Shown one piece after another: positions 41,815-51,195 of a DNA stretch of 64,000 bases. Within the stretch, counting starts at the first letter, position 1. Every line of letters begins with the position of its first letter. Position numbers and translations under genes: made by a program. Source of the stretch: Paenibacillus hamazuiensis (GTDB taxonomy: Bacteria > Bacillota > Bacilli > Paenibacillales > NBRC-103111); assembly GCF_023276405.1 (NCBI RefSeq), contig NZ_JALRMO010000001.1, positions 2,480,001-2,544,000 of the forward strand, written 5' to 3'. The notes below the pieces were generated by a model. That model ran no database searches. It had not been told where the DNA came from and saw only the letters and a list, made by a program, of their open reading frames with translations.

Positions 41815-42142
41815 TCAAGCATTACGGTGTCCCAGGGGGAGACGGTTTTCAAGCCACTCATAAACAAAGCATCGTCCAATTCTGGTCCGCTTTTGCTTGT
41901 TACGTAGGAAGATAAACAATCTTCTGCGAATATGCCGATTAATTTTCTGCAGAAAAACGGCTGGAAACTGTGGGTCAGTCTTACCGTAGTATCCTCGCCA
42001 TCCTTGAATGACCGGGTTCAAATTCATTCACTATATCCTGAAGCGACCATGGAAGACGGCTTCTTGGAGCGGTTATTCTTTCACCCTAGCCCGCATCTTC
42101 TTCATGGCTTTCTTTGATGGGAAGCCAAGTAGGATGTGGGTT
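41815..42142 (-). pseudogene. Relic of group II intron reverse transcriptase/maturase
   Basis: Two degenerate leftward pieces. 42142-42073 encodes ILLGFPSKKAMKKMRARVKE, like the LGF...SKKA..K..E region of LtrA-type proteins. After stop codons, 42027-41815 encodes LNPVIQGWRGYYGK, then FLQKINRHIRRRLFIF, the maturase X domain (LNPIIRGWxNYY, RRRL). No DNA endonuclease domain, intact catalytic YADD box or intron RNA ends were found. A dead remnant. Confidence 0.6.
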
Positions 42143-42672
42143 AGTCCTCCCTTCTCCTCCTCAGTAAATTACGGTGATGCATTCCCGAAAATCGACTCCC
42201 GCTGTTTCATTGTAAACGTTCACAAGCTTTGACTTTGCGCTTGAAGATACGCCGCTCACACCATCTCTTGATGGCCCGTTTGTTTCCATATGATTAGCTA
42301 TAGACCCTTACATTCAGTTGTTCGTCAGTCCTTTTCGTGGAGCCCTAGTGACCATATCCAGTTTTTCGGCCGCGATTCTTATCTTTTTGGTATACCTTTC
42401 CATAGGAAGAGCTTCGGCCTCCATTCAGTCGAATTTTTGAATTAAAAAATCCCTATGTTACGGGGATCTCACAGCGCCTATGTTTATGTCGCCGGGCAGT
42501 TGACAAGAACTTAACCTTCTTTACGGATTACGCATAAATATTTTATGAAATAGAAAAAATACCCATTATATAATATATGGTATGTATGGGTTATTATGGT
42601 TTGCTAAAAATGAATTTTCAATAAATGATTTTAAGAACAACGGCTAACTTATTGGTATTACGTGCTCCCTTT
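42143..42672. other. Gene-poor stretch with degenerate reading frames
   Basis: Probably further decayed mobile-element DNA. A leftward frame near 42427-42316 gives PMERYTKKIRIAAEKLD followed by a stop, without a ribosome site. The right part (42530-42660) is AT-rich and may hold the promoter of the membrane protein gene. Nothing else is supported. Confidence 0.35.
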
Positions 42673-42774
42673 AAAGTTTGGAAATGGACTTGGAATAGGA
42701 ATTGAGGTTATCGAACTTGGGAAAAAGTTTGGAAATGGACTTGGAATAGGAATTGAGGTTATCGAACTTGGGAA
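42673..42774 (+). repeat. Perfect 51-bp tandem duplication at a translation start
   Basis: Two identical 51-bp units, 42673-42723 and 42724-42774, each containing the ribosome-site-like GGAATAGGAATTGAGG and the TTG start region of the following gene. The upstream copy's start leads to a stop after 15 codons, the second into the full gene. Confidence 0.85.
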
Positions 42775-43997
42775 ATAGTTTTTCTAACGAACTTCGCCGT
42801 CCTAAGGCACATCTTTCGCAATATATCGCAAATTACATTCATGAACAAAACCCATGGACGCTTGTATGGTGGTCTGCCGCCCTTCCGGGAGCCGGACATA
42901 TGCAATTATGCAAATATGGCTCGGGAACCATATTAATGATTTGGGAGTTTGTTACCAATGTACAAGCTCATATCAACGAAGCCATTTTTTATTCAATGAT
43001 TGGTCAATTTCACCTTGCTAAATCCGTAATTGATACAAGATGGTTTCTTCTTTATATGGCCATTTATGTTTTTACCATGTGGGATTGTTACCGTATCACC
43101 TTGGATTTAAATAAATACTCCCAGTTAGCTGACCGAGTTGATTCGCCTATTATGCCGTTTAATATCGGAGCCTTTGAAATTAATTATCTTAATTATCGAA
43201 AACCGATAAACGGTGTGATTTGGACCCTTTTCATGCCCGGTTTGGGGGCCTTATACACCAACAGACTTCCCTTGGGCTTTTTCCTTCTGATCTGTACTTT
43301 GTTTACTATTTATCAATCTAAAGTGCTTCCATCCATCCATTGGATGGTTGAAGGAAAACTTGATTTGGTTAAAACCGAAATAAGTAAGCAGTGGTTATTA
43401 AATCTCCCCTCACTATTGGGGTTTGCTAGCAGTTCGACCTATATCGACATTCAATTTACAAATCAATTATATAAAACGGAACAGTCAAGGTATTTGGCGG
43501 ATAACTATCAATCCATTCGCTTCAAGATGCCTAAAAAAAACAAAAGGAGTGAGTCCGTGCATATCATTTCAACATTTCAACATACTGCCTATTTGGAACT
43601 CGCTCTGAGCGATCTGGAACAAGAGGGAATTTCCAAAGATAATATTTTTGTTGCGACACTGGATAAAAATTCTCCTGATTCGCCAGATGTGCTGCGGTCG
43701 CATAAAGAAAGTGCCAGCAGATTTGAATTGGCTTTCATTTTGGCAACGGTCTTTATGCTGCTGGGAAGTATTTATGGATTTATTTGGATTTGGGGGCCCA
43801 TTATTTGGGCGTTGATAGGATTGGTTTTTGGAGGTGCCCTTGGGGTTACGATCACCTTGCTATTCAAGAAAAATAAATGGTTCGTAAGAGATACGCCAAT
43901 TGATGTAGTAGTCATTGTTGAATGCGAAAAACACCAGTTGGAGGTTGCCGAACGAATAATATGGAAACACAAATCTTTGGGAGTAGCAAAAACTTAA
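42768..43997 (+). CDS. Polytopic membrane protein of unknown function
   Basis: About 409 residues. It has four to six membrane segments in the first 220 residues, in two halves that look alike: PWTLVWWSAALPGAGHMQL and KPINGVIWTLFMPGLGALYTN, each with a proline-glycine turn as in TM2-like proteins. A soluble alpha/beta stretch follows (HIISTFQHTAYLELALSDLE, similar in flavour to the YflT stress domain), and then two more membrane helices near 330-370. A TTG start at 42768 is favoured (GAGG 10 nt upstream); TTG at 42753 is in the same frame. No family that I can name. Confidence 0.65.
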   Translation: MGNSFSNELRRPKAHLSQYIANYIHEQNPWTLVWWSAALPGAGHMQLCKYGSGTILMIWEFVTNVQAHINEAIFYSMIGQFHLAKSVIDTRWFLLYMAIYVFTMWDCYRITLDLNKYSQLADRVDSPIMPFNIGAFEINYLNYRKPINGVIWTLFMPGLGALYTNRLPLGFFLLICTLFTIYQSKVLPSIHWMVEGKLDLVKTEISKQWLLNLPSLLGFASSSTYIDIQFTNQLYKTEQSRYLADNYQSIRFKMPKKNKRSESVHIISTFQHTAYLELALSDLEQEGISKDNIFVATLDKNSPDSPDVLRSHKESASRFELAFILATVFMLLGSIYGFIWIWGPIIWALIGLVFGGALGVTITLLFKKNKWFVRDTPIDVVVIVECEKHQLEVAERIIWKHKSLGVAKT

Positions 43998-44250
43998 ATA
44001 ATGTTACAAACGGAGTCTTTCCTGTTATCATATCAAGTCCCCATTTGCGGACCCAAAACAACCCGATTTGCCCCAAAACCGTTGGTATTGCACTACGAAT
44101 AAGGAAGTACCCTTTTCACTACGTACCGGAGAGCGATACCCGAGTGGATGGATTTCTATGCTGGGGCTCTCCGGTTACATAGCCCGAAAACGGATGATCA
44201 TGACACGAACGCATACGATATGCGCTTATCCCGGTACGAGGATAGCCGGA
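43998..44250. other. Intergenic stretch with long-range inverted repeat
   Basis: No gene. CCGGAGAGC (44125-44133) pairs with GCTCTCCGG (44165-44173) across a 31-nt loop, without a T-run. It lies between convergent genes and could help end transcription. Confidence 0.35.
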
Positions 44251-46776
44251 TTATGAGACAAAATCAAACATAGAACGTACGACCAGCTTCTCCGGATCGG
44301 CAGCCGTGTTGTTCTGCGATTGGAATCGGACGGTTTGCGGCTGTCCCGGGATCAGATCGAAAAAATTATCGGTAAATCGGCCGTCCGATTCCGCCGATAG
44401 CCATACCTGCTTGGCCAGCACATCCGTTTCGAGTACAACCTTCGTTCCGTCGCTGTCCGCCGATACGGCGAGCTGAATGGCCGGTCGCGTCAAACGTAAA
44501 TTTTTATGCGATTCAAAGTAATGCTCCTTCTTGTCCAGAACGGAACCTTGCGATCGCAGCTCAGCCTGAAAGAGTACCGATGCCGGGTCACGGTCCCGGA
44601 GGAGCTCGTTCCGATCCCATGCAAGCACCTGTTGACTCGAATTGGCCGGTATCCTTACAGCGCACTGCTGCTGCCATAGAATGACACCGTCGAAGTCCAT
44701 GAGTCGGAATGCCAATTCGCCGTTAACCTCCGCTAGCTGATCCGATAGGACATAGAGTTCCAGCTGCCCGCTCCCCTTCTCATAGAGAGAGACGGCGACG
44801 TCTTGAAAGCTTCGTCTCGCATAATACTGCATAGCCTTCCAATTACCGTAATAATCCATACCGGCCCAGGAGGCGACCGGCCAGCAATCGTTCATTTGCC
44901 AATACAGGCTGCCCATACAGAACGGTTTGCGGCGCCGATGCGCTTCAATAGCCATTTTCATCGCCTCCGCCTGAAGCACCTGACTCATGTATAGAAATCC
45001 GGCAAAGTCTTTAGGCTCCTTCATATAGATATCCATATATTCTTTAATCAGCTGATTGCCGCGGTTATTCTTCTGGTGAGCCAGCATGACCGGCGATTCC
45101 AAAGCCATCTCGGATTCTTCGGCGTAAGTTCGTACCGTTCGATATTCAGGAAACGATTGAAAGCCGTATTCGCTGACAAACCGGCTCACTTTCACATTAT
45201 AATTCTCGAAAGGCTCCACGGCATGCCAAACTCCCCAATAATGCGTATCGCCGTCTTTGGAGGTCGCATACGCATGCTGTCTGCTATCGCCGGTCAGCGC
45301 GCAAAGCGGCGACGAAGGCCAGTAGGACATACCCGGTGCGTAAGCGTTCACTGCCGCCGGCAATATGCGGTGGAAGATTGCCTCATAATCCGCCCAAATC
45401 TTCTCGCGAAGCTCTCCCGAATACTGCTGCTTCCAACCCCAGCCGGCATTCTCGTCATAATGGGCCCATGCGGTATCGATCTCGTTATTGCCGCACCACA
45501 GCGCAATACAAGGATGGTTGCGCAGGCGCTTAACATTATACTCAGCCTCCGCTTGCACATTGTTTAAAAACGCTTCATCCCCCGGATACATGCTGCAAGC
45601 AAACATGAAATCCTGCCAAACCAGCAAGCCATGCCGGTCGCACAGTTCGTAGAAAGCATCCTGCTCGTAGATGCCTCCTCCCCAGACTCGCAGCATATTC
45701 ATGTTGGAAGCGACCGCCGTCTCGATTTCATGCCGGTACCGGTCATAGGTGATTTCCGTCAGGAAGCTATCGTTCGGGATATGATTGGCTCCTTTAGCAA
45801 ATACAGGTACACCGTTCAGCTCCACATAAAACGTGGACCCGGCGTCGTCTTTTTCCGTAACGAGTCTGACCTCCCGCAGTCCGGTCTGAACCGATTTCAG
45901 CGCTCGGCTCTTTCCTTCCCGTATGAGCTCGGCCTGGAAGGTGTACAGATTCGGCTCCCCAAGTCCTCGGCACCACCACAAATCCGGCCGCTCGATTTGC
46001 AGCTCCAGCTCCACTTGGTGAATCCCGGCGGATACTTCGATATCCCTTTCCCAATGAAGCTCGCCGGTCCCTATTTTAAGGGATCCGCTCCAAGGCGCTG
46101 CCGCCTCCACCTCGACCACTGCCCGAAGGTTAGCGGCGGAAGACGAGACCTCGGATTGATGGATATACAAATCCGTAATGCGGCACTCCGACCAGCCGAT
46201 CAGCTTGACTTCTCGCCATATCCCGCTTGTAACGAAGCGGGGCCCCCAATCCCAGCCGTAATGGTAAGGCGCCTTACGGGCAAAGACACTGATCTTTTGC
46301 TCCCCAAGCCCGCCGACATCGGATTGGTCGTTCGCGGCGGGCAGAGCGTAACCGAGCTGCTCCAGCTTGGGAAGATCCACCGATATCGGAGAGCGAAACA
46401 GTACCCTGATGACGTTGCCTTGCGGCTTAAGTATGGATTTCACGTCCGCCTTCCACTCCCGGAACATGTTGTCGGCAGAAATCACACGCTCGTCATTCAC
46501 CCATACGTCCGCGTAAGTATCCAATCCGGCAAAGACAAGCTCCAGCCTCTCGGTGGACTGAAGCTCTTCCGGGTAATCGAAGACCGTCCGGTATTCCCAG
46601 TCTTTTTTATCAATCCACTGCAGCCTCTTCTCATTCATTCCGTAAAAAGGATTATCGATGATCCCCTGCTTCAGAAGATCCGTATGGACGCACCCGGGTA
46701 CGCTGGCCTGAAGCCATTCGCGGTCCTCCGTGCTTTTGAAGTCCCAATGAACGATATTCCAATGTGTTTCACTCAT
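44251..46776 (-). CDS. GH2 beta-mannosidase
   Basis: An 841-residue intracellular glycoside hydrolase of family 2. It has the sugar-binding N-terminal domain, an immunoglobulin-like sandwich, and a TIM barrel. The general acid/base lies in ALWCGNNEIDTAW and the nucleophile in RFVSEYGFQSFPEY. KAPYHYGWDWGPRFVTSGIWR is typical of beta-mannosidases and supports that specificity over galactosidase or glucuronidase. No signal peptide, so it would cleave imported mannosides. It is the last gene of the leftward YesMN-ABC locus, 54 nt after a response-regulator gene. Confidence 0.87.
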   Translation of the reverse strand: MSETHWNIVHWDFKSTEDREWLQASVPGCVHTDLLKQGIIDNPFYGMNEKRLQWIDKKDWEYRTVFDYPEELQSTERLELVFAGLDTYADVWVNDERVISADNMFREWKADVKSILKPQGNVIRVLFRSPISVDLPKLEQLGYALPAANDQSDVGGLGEQKISVFARKAPYHYGWDWGPRFVTSGIWREVKLIGWSECRITDLYIHQSEVSSSAANLRAVVEVEAAAPWSGSLKIGTGELHWERDIEVSAGIHQVELELQIERPDLWWCRGLGEPNLYTFQAELIREGKSRALKSVQTGLREVRLVTEKDDAGSTFYVELNGVPVFAKGANHIPNDSFLTEITYDRYRHEIETAVASNMNMLRVWGGGIYEQDAFYELCDRHGLLVWQDFMFACSMYPGDEAFLNNVQAEAEYNVKRLRNHPCIALWCGNNEIDTAWAHYDENAGWGWKQQYSGELREKIWADYEAIFHRILPAAVNAYAPGMSYWPSSPLCALTGDSRQHAYATSKDGDTHYWGVWHAVEPFENYNVKVSRFVSEYGFQSFPEYRTVRTYAEESEMALESPVMLAHQKNNRGNQLIKEYMDIYMKEPKDFAGFLYMSQVLQAEAMKMAIEAHRRRKPFCMGSLYWQMNDCWPVASWAGMDYYGNWKAMQYYARRSFQDVAVSLYEKGSGQLELYVLSDQLAEVNGELAFRLMDFDGVILWQQQCAVRIPANSSQQVLAWDRNELLRDRDPASVLFQAELRSQGSVLDKKEHYFESHKNLRLTRPAIQLAVSADSDGTKVVLETDVLAKQVWLSAESDGRFTDNFFDLIPGQPQTVRFQSQNNTAADPEKLVVRSMFDFVS

Positions 46777-46830
46777 CGTTTTCGCCCCAATCCCTTTGTT
46801 ATCAAAACCATGCTTCCTTGAAAAGTTAAT

Positions 46831-48330
46831 TTACCTGGCGCGTTCGCGGTATTCCTTCGGCGTCATGCCGGTCACCTTTTTGAATACTTTATTGAAATAA
46901 ACCGGGTCCGCATAACCCACCATTTCTCCGACCTCGTATGTTTTCAGCCCTTGTGCTCTTCGCAAAGTAAGTTTGGCCTGCTCAATGCGGACGGAAATGA
47001 TGTAATCGGTAATGGTCTCCCCGGTCTCCGTCTTGAACAATTTACTCAAATAGCTGGGGGTCAAATATACGAGATTGGCGAGCTCCGATAGCTCCAGTTC
47101 TTTCGTATAATGTTCCTGAATGTAGCTTTTGACCTTATGAATCACTTGATTGCCCTTCCTTGCTTCCTTCAGTTGCGCCAGCTCTTCCCTCGCCATCTGC
47201 CGGAAGGAAGCGGCGAACGCAGCCCATTCCCCATATAGATGAGGGACCGGTTCCTCCCTCTCCAATGCTGCGGACGCACCCAATCCCCGTTTTTCGCGAA
47301 TCTGGCCGAGTACATGGGTACAGCTTTCCTGCAGCTGCGGCCAAGGATACTTGCGGACTTTCAGCTCTTGAACCCAACGCGCCAATTCCTCCACCGCACG
47401 ATCCGTATCCGACAGCTCAAGTGCCTGATACCATTCACGGCTTAATAAAAGTACCGGATATGGCGGCTTCTCGTGAATCGGCGGATCGAATGGCAGCATG
47501 AACACCTGCTTTCCTTCCGCAAACCAGGCCTCATAGAAGGCCTTCTCCACTCTGCGTCCTTCTTCGGCAAGATGCTCGGCACCGCTGAACATACCGCTCG
47601 CCGCTATTCGCACTCGCCGATAGGCGGCCAAATGCCGCATCATGATGTTCGAAAGCTCTTTCATCCTACCCGCATGTTCGCCGCTACCTATGGACAGCAG
47701 CACGAGGTAACGTGCCTGATCCCATTCCCAGACTCTGCATTCATGCTCCCAATACGTTCGGAGCCCATCCAGATCGTCCTTTTGCAAAACCGGTTCCGCA
47801 TGAACCAGCATGAGTGCACAATGGCTCCGGAATAGAGGAAGTTCGTTCAGCTCTTTCGTTACTTGCTGTACATACGGCTCCGAAAGCACGGGAGCATGTT
47901 CGGTCAGCAAAAATCGAACGCGTTCCTCCAGCGCGCCTTCGGATTTCCGCCGCTTCTCCTTTATCCCGGATTCCACCATATGGAGAAGCCGGTCAAGCTC
48001 ATCCTGGTCCACGGGCTTGAGCAAATAATCCAACACGTGAAACCGCAGAGCTTCTTGGGCAAACTTGAAATCGCTGAAACCGCTTAATATGGCTATGTGT
48101 ACGTCCGGCCTGAGCGTTCGCAGCCGTTCGATCAGTTCAAGCCCCGTCATCCGGGGCATTTTAATATCCGTAATGATCAGATCCGGCTCCAGCATGGCAA
48201 GCTGACCCAGCAGCTCCGCACCGCTGGCGAATGTCCCGATCACCTCATACTGCTTCCCCGCCCGTTGAATCAGCTTCGCCAGTCCCTGACGAATGTATTC
48301 TTCGTCGTCAACAACGATAATTTTAACCAT
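46831..48330 (-). CDS. YesN-type response regulator with AraC output domain (second copy)
   Basis: A 499-residue regulator: receiver domain (1-120, phospho-acceptor Asp in LIITDIKMPRMTG), a long middle region (about 140-380) of the YesN type, and a C-terminal AraC helix-turn-helix pair (LANLVYLTPSYLSKLFK and VGEMVGYADPVYFNKVFKK). No kinase gene is adjacent, so it may be phosphorylated by the YesM-type kinase at 53829 or by a distant one. It lies between the binding protein and the beta-mannosidase and probably activates one or both. Confidence 0.87.
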   Translation of the reverse strand: MVKIIVVDDEEYIRQGLAKLIQRAGKQYEVIGTFASGAELLGQLAMLEPDLIITDIKMPRMTGLELIERLRTLRPDVHIAILSGFSDFKFAQEALRFHVLDYLLKPVDQDELDRLLHMVESGIKEKRRKSEGALEERVRFLLTEHAPVLSEPYVQQVTKELNELPLFRSHCALMLVHAEPVLQKDDLDGLRTYWEHECRVWEWDQARYLVLLSIGSGEHAGRMKELSNIMMRHLAAYRRVRIAASGMFSGAEHLAEEGRRVEKAFYEAWFAEGKQVFMLPFDPPIHEKPPYPVLLLSREWYQALELSDTDRAVEELARWVQELKVRKYPWPQLQESCTHVLGQIREKRGLGASAALEREEPVPHLYGEWAAFAASFRQMAREELAQLKEARKGNQVIHKVKSYIQEHYTKELELSELANLVYLTPSYLSKLFKTETGETITDYIISVRIEQAKLTLRRAQGLKTYEVGEMVGYADPVYFNKVFKKVTGMTPKEYRERAR

Positions 48331-48508
48331 AGACTCACATCCAATCGCTATATACCCACATTATACCATTTGGGCTGGATGCGCGTCCTTGCGAAAACCG
48401 GTCTGCCCGGGAGCTTATCAACAGACCTGCATAAGGAACGGCTGACGTCGTGTCCATCGGCACGGGCGCCAGCCTCCTACTTCCTTCTCTTATGCTATAC
48501 GCCGGCGT

Positions 48509-50188
48509 TCAGGAATTCCAAAGCTTAATCCGTTCCTTCAGCAGACCTTCGAATTGAGCCTCGAGCTTGTGGACTCCGGCTTGCTCGAGCTCCTTCTGAA
48601 AGCTGTCCCATACCTCGTCGAATTTCTCCGGCTTCGCCAGGATCGCTTCCGGAATCCGCTTGCGGACAATCTGCATGCATTTCTGCATAATGACGGCGCC
48701 GTCGGTTTCCTGCGGAATGTTGATTTGCCATGCTGCGCCATATGGCTTAACAGGGAACTCGGACACCTTGGGGAAGAGATCCATCCACATCTTGGCGTTG
48801 TATTTCGAAAGCACTTCCTTCTCGATGTCCGAATACTTGGATATGATTTGCTCCGGGCTCTCAATCTTGTAGGTTTGACCGGACGGATCCTTTACGCCGT
48901 AGCCGTATTCCGGGAACGGGTACGTGTACACGCCGATACCCGTTTTCTTGCCGTACTGCGGATCCTTGACACGCTGCTCCATTTCTTCCTTGGGGATAAC
49001 CCGCTTGCCATTTTCGATCTTGTAATGTACGCCTTCGATGCCCCAGTTGTTGAGGATTTGCGCTTCGTCGGATGCGAGCCAATCCAGGAACTTGATCACC
49101 CGGACCGGATCCTTCGCCGACTTGGAGATGCCTACCCCCCAGCCTGCGGAATAACCGGCGCTCTGGAAGTTCTTATTCTTGAAGTTTTCATTCAACGTGA
49201 TCGGATACATGCCGTATGTCAGCTCAGGTTTGCCCGCCTGCAGGAGAGATTGCTCGGGCTCGCGGTACTGCCATTTGGAATCAATGATGCCGAGCACGCG
49301 GCCGGAGGCAATCTTCGCCTTGTACTGATCGTACTTCTGCACGAAGCTTTCCGGATCGAGCAGGCCGATATCGTTCATATGATTCAGCCACTTGAAATAT
49401 TCCTTCTCTTCAGGACGGGTCAGGTGAAATACCGGTTTCATCGTCTTCTCGTCGATATACCATTCGCCGTCATCGGAGCCGCCGGTAGCGAATACCGCCG
49501 GGTTCGTCACCGATTGCGCGATGCGCCAGTCGTCCGCCAATAGTGACAACCCGATGGTCGGTTTGCCGTCGATGGTCGGATGTTTCTCCTTATATGCTTT
49601 TATTGCGCTTTCGTAATCCTGCAAGGTCTTCAGCTTGGGGAAGCCGAGCTCCTTCACCACCTGGTGCTGCAGCTGGAAGCCGTCCTTCGGCTCCCACTGC
49701 ACCTCGTTCACGCCGAACGTTCCGAGGAAGTAGATGGAACCGTCTTTGCTGCTCCACTTCAATCGCTTCAAATAGTCCCCGTACAGCTTCTTGATATTCG
49801 GGCCGTGCTTGTCGATCAGTGGAGCCAGGTCGATGAGTCCGCCTGCGTCCACAATCGTTGCGATTTCGTTTTTGGCGAAGATCAGATCGGGATATTCTCC
49901 GCTGGCCGCCATAAGCGATACCTTCTGCTTCGGATCCCCGACCGGATAATCCATTTTCAGGGTTACGCCGGTCAGCTCGGTAATTTTTTTCCCTACCGGG
50001 CTTTGCATGTTTTCGTACTGGGTGTTCGGGTCTGCCGAAAACATCGTCAGCGTAATGGGCGCCTTATCGTCCTTTCCGGCCGAATGGTCGGCGGCTCCCG
50101 AGCCCTTCGAATCGCCCTCGGAACTGCAGCCTGCCAACGTAATGGCCGCCGCCATGGTCAGCGCGGCGAGTTTTCTATTTTTCCTCAT
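48509..50188 (-). CDS. Extracellular solute-binding lipoprotein, LplA-like
   Basis: A 559-residue lipoprotein of the SBP_bac_1/LplA group. The lipobox is LAGC (cysteine about residue 21) after a short signal. The large binding domain is of the size seen in oligosaccharide or polysaccharide binders. Typical stretches include MAASGEYPDLIFAK and VRVIKFLDWLASDEAQIL. It captures a mannoside or oligosaccharide for the two permeases upstream; specificity is inferred from the GH2 enzyme. No ATPase is encoded in the locus, so a shared MsmX-type ATPase is expected, as for LplBC. Confidence 0.87.
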   Translation of the reverse strand: MRKNRKLAALTMAAAITLAGCSSEGDSKGSGAADHSAGKDDKAPITLTMFSADPNTQYENMQSPVGKKITELTGVTLKMDYPVGDPKQKVSLMAASGEYPDLIFAKNEIATIVDAGGLIDLAPLIDKHGPNIKKLYGDYLKRLKWSSKDGSIYFLGTFGVNEVQWEPKDGFQLQHQVVKELGFPKLKTLQDYESAIKAYKEKHPTIDGKPTIGLSLLADDWRIAQSVTNPAVFATGGSDDGEWYIDEKTMKPVFHLTRPEEKEYFKWLNHMNDIGLLDPESFVQKYDQYKAKIASGRVLGIIDSKWQYREPEQSLLQAGKPELTYGMYPITLNENFKNKNFQSAGYSAGWGVGISKSAKDPVRVIKFLDWLASDEAQILNNWGIEGVHYKIENGKRVIPKEEMEQRVKDPQYGKKTGIGVYTYPFPEYGYGVKDPSGQTYKIESPEQIISKYSDIEKEVLSKYNAKMWMDLFPKVSEFPVKPYGAAWQINIPQETDGAVIMQKCMQIVRKRIPEAILAKPEKFDEVWDSFQKELEQAGVHKLEAQFEGLLKERIKLWNS

Positions 50189-50278
50189 GATACAGCCTCC
50201 TTGAAAATACTCTATGTATGTATCCGGGCAAGCTGCCCGGCGATACCCGATTGAATCGGCCGCTCGCCGTAAGGCTCT

Positions 50279-51184
50279 TTAAGCTTTCACCGCGCCGAGC
50301 GTCAACCCTTTGACAAAATACTTTTGCAGGAACGGATATACGACCAAAATCGGCAGCGTGGCCACGATGGTGATCGCCGCCCGGATCGATTCCGGGGAGA
50401 CCTGAGCGGATAACGCAGGGTTCCCGCTGCGCGCAAGATCCGCGTTATTGGCACCCGCCGTCGTATTCGCCAATATTTTCATCAGCTCATACTGCAGCGT
50501 GGTCAGGTGCTCCGCGCCGCTGTTATAAAGAAACGTATCGAACCACGAATTCCACTGGCCTACCGCAATGAACAGCGCGATCGTGGCGAGCACAGGCTTG
50601 CAGAGCGGCATAATGATTCGCAGGAAAATCGTAAGATCGTTCGCCCCGTCCAGCTTGGCGGATTCCTGCAAACTGATCGGCAGCCCGTCCATAAAGGAAC
50701 GAATCACGAAAACGTTCCATGCGTTTACGAGGTTAGGCAAAATATAGACCCAAAACGAATTCATCAGATGCAGATCCCGCATCAGCATATAGACCGGAAT
50801 CATCCCCCCGGAGAAATATAAGGTCAGGACGAAAATGAGCGACATCGGCTTTCTGGCGATAAAATCCCGGCGGCTGAGCACATATGCGATCATGGCCGAG
50901 CTGAACACCCCGATCGCGGTGCCGATGACGGTTCGCAGCACCGAATTTTTAAAGGCGATAAGCAGGTTGTTGTAAACGAAAAGCTGTTTATAGTTCTCCA
51001 GGGTAAACGCGCGCGGCCATAGGTAAATTCCGCCGCGGACCGTGTCCATCGCCTCATTCAAGGAAATCGCGAGGATGTTCCAGAACGGGTAGATCGTTAC
51101 CACTCCGACGAAGATCATGAAGAGGTAAAGAAAGCATTCGAATACGTAATCGGTTGGCCGTAATCTCCAATGGAGTTTCATCAT
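50279..51184 (-). CDS. Carbohydrate ABC permease, LplC/YtcP-like
   Basis: A 301-residue MalG-type inner permease with six membrane segments. The EAA loop reads LPISLQESAKLDGANDLTIF (cytoplasmic ATPase contact), and PILVVYPFLQKYFVKGLTLGA is the standard C terminus of this group. Start at 51184 is chosen since AGGAGG precedes it at seven bases. It pairs with the MalF-type permease immediately upstream. Confidence 0.9.
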   Translation of the reverse strand: MMKLHWRLRPTDYVFECFLYLFMIFVGVVTIYPFWNILAISLNEAMDTVRGGIYLWPRAFTLENYKQLFVYNNLLIAFKNSVLRTVIGTAIGVFSSAMIAYVLSRRDFIARKPMSLIFVLTLYFSGGMIPVYMLMRDLHLMNSFWVYILPNLVNAWNVFVIRSFMDGLPISLQESAKLDGANDLTIFLRIIMPLCKPVLATIALFIAVGQWNSWFDTFLYNSGAEHLTTLQYELMKILANTTAGANNADLARSGNPALSAQVSPESIRAAITIVATLPILVVYPFLQKYFVKGLTLGAVKA

Positions 51185-51195
51185 CCCTTCGCCTC

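Noticed and set aside
44125-44173. Possible tRNA-like or structured RNA
   Set aside because: Only one 9-bp stem with a large loop; no cloverleaf arms, no T-loop sequence and no CCA end. No tRNA, rRNA or CRISPR array was seen anywhere in the window.
45631-46821. 396-codon rightward frame opposite the beta-mannosidase gene
   Set aside because: Antisense shadow of a clear GH2 enzyme; no motifs and no start signal.
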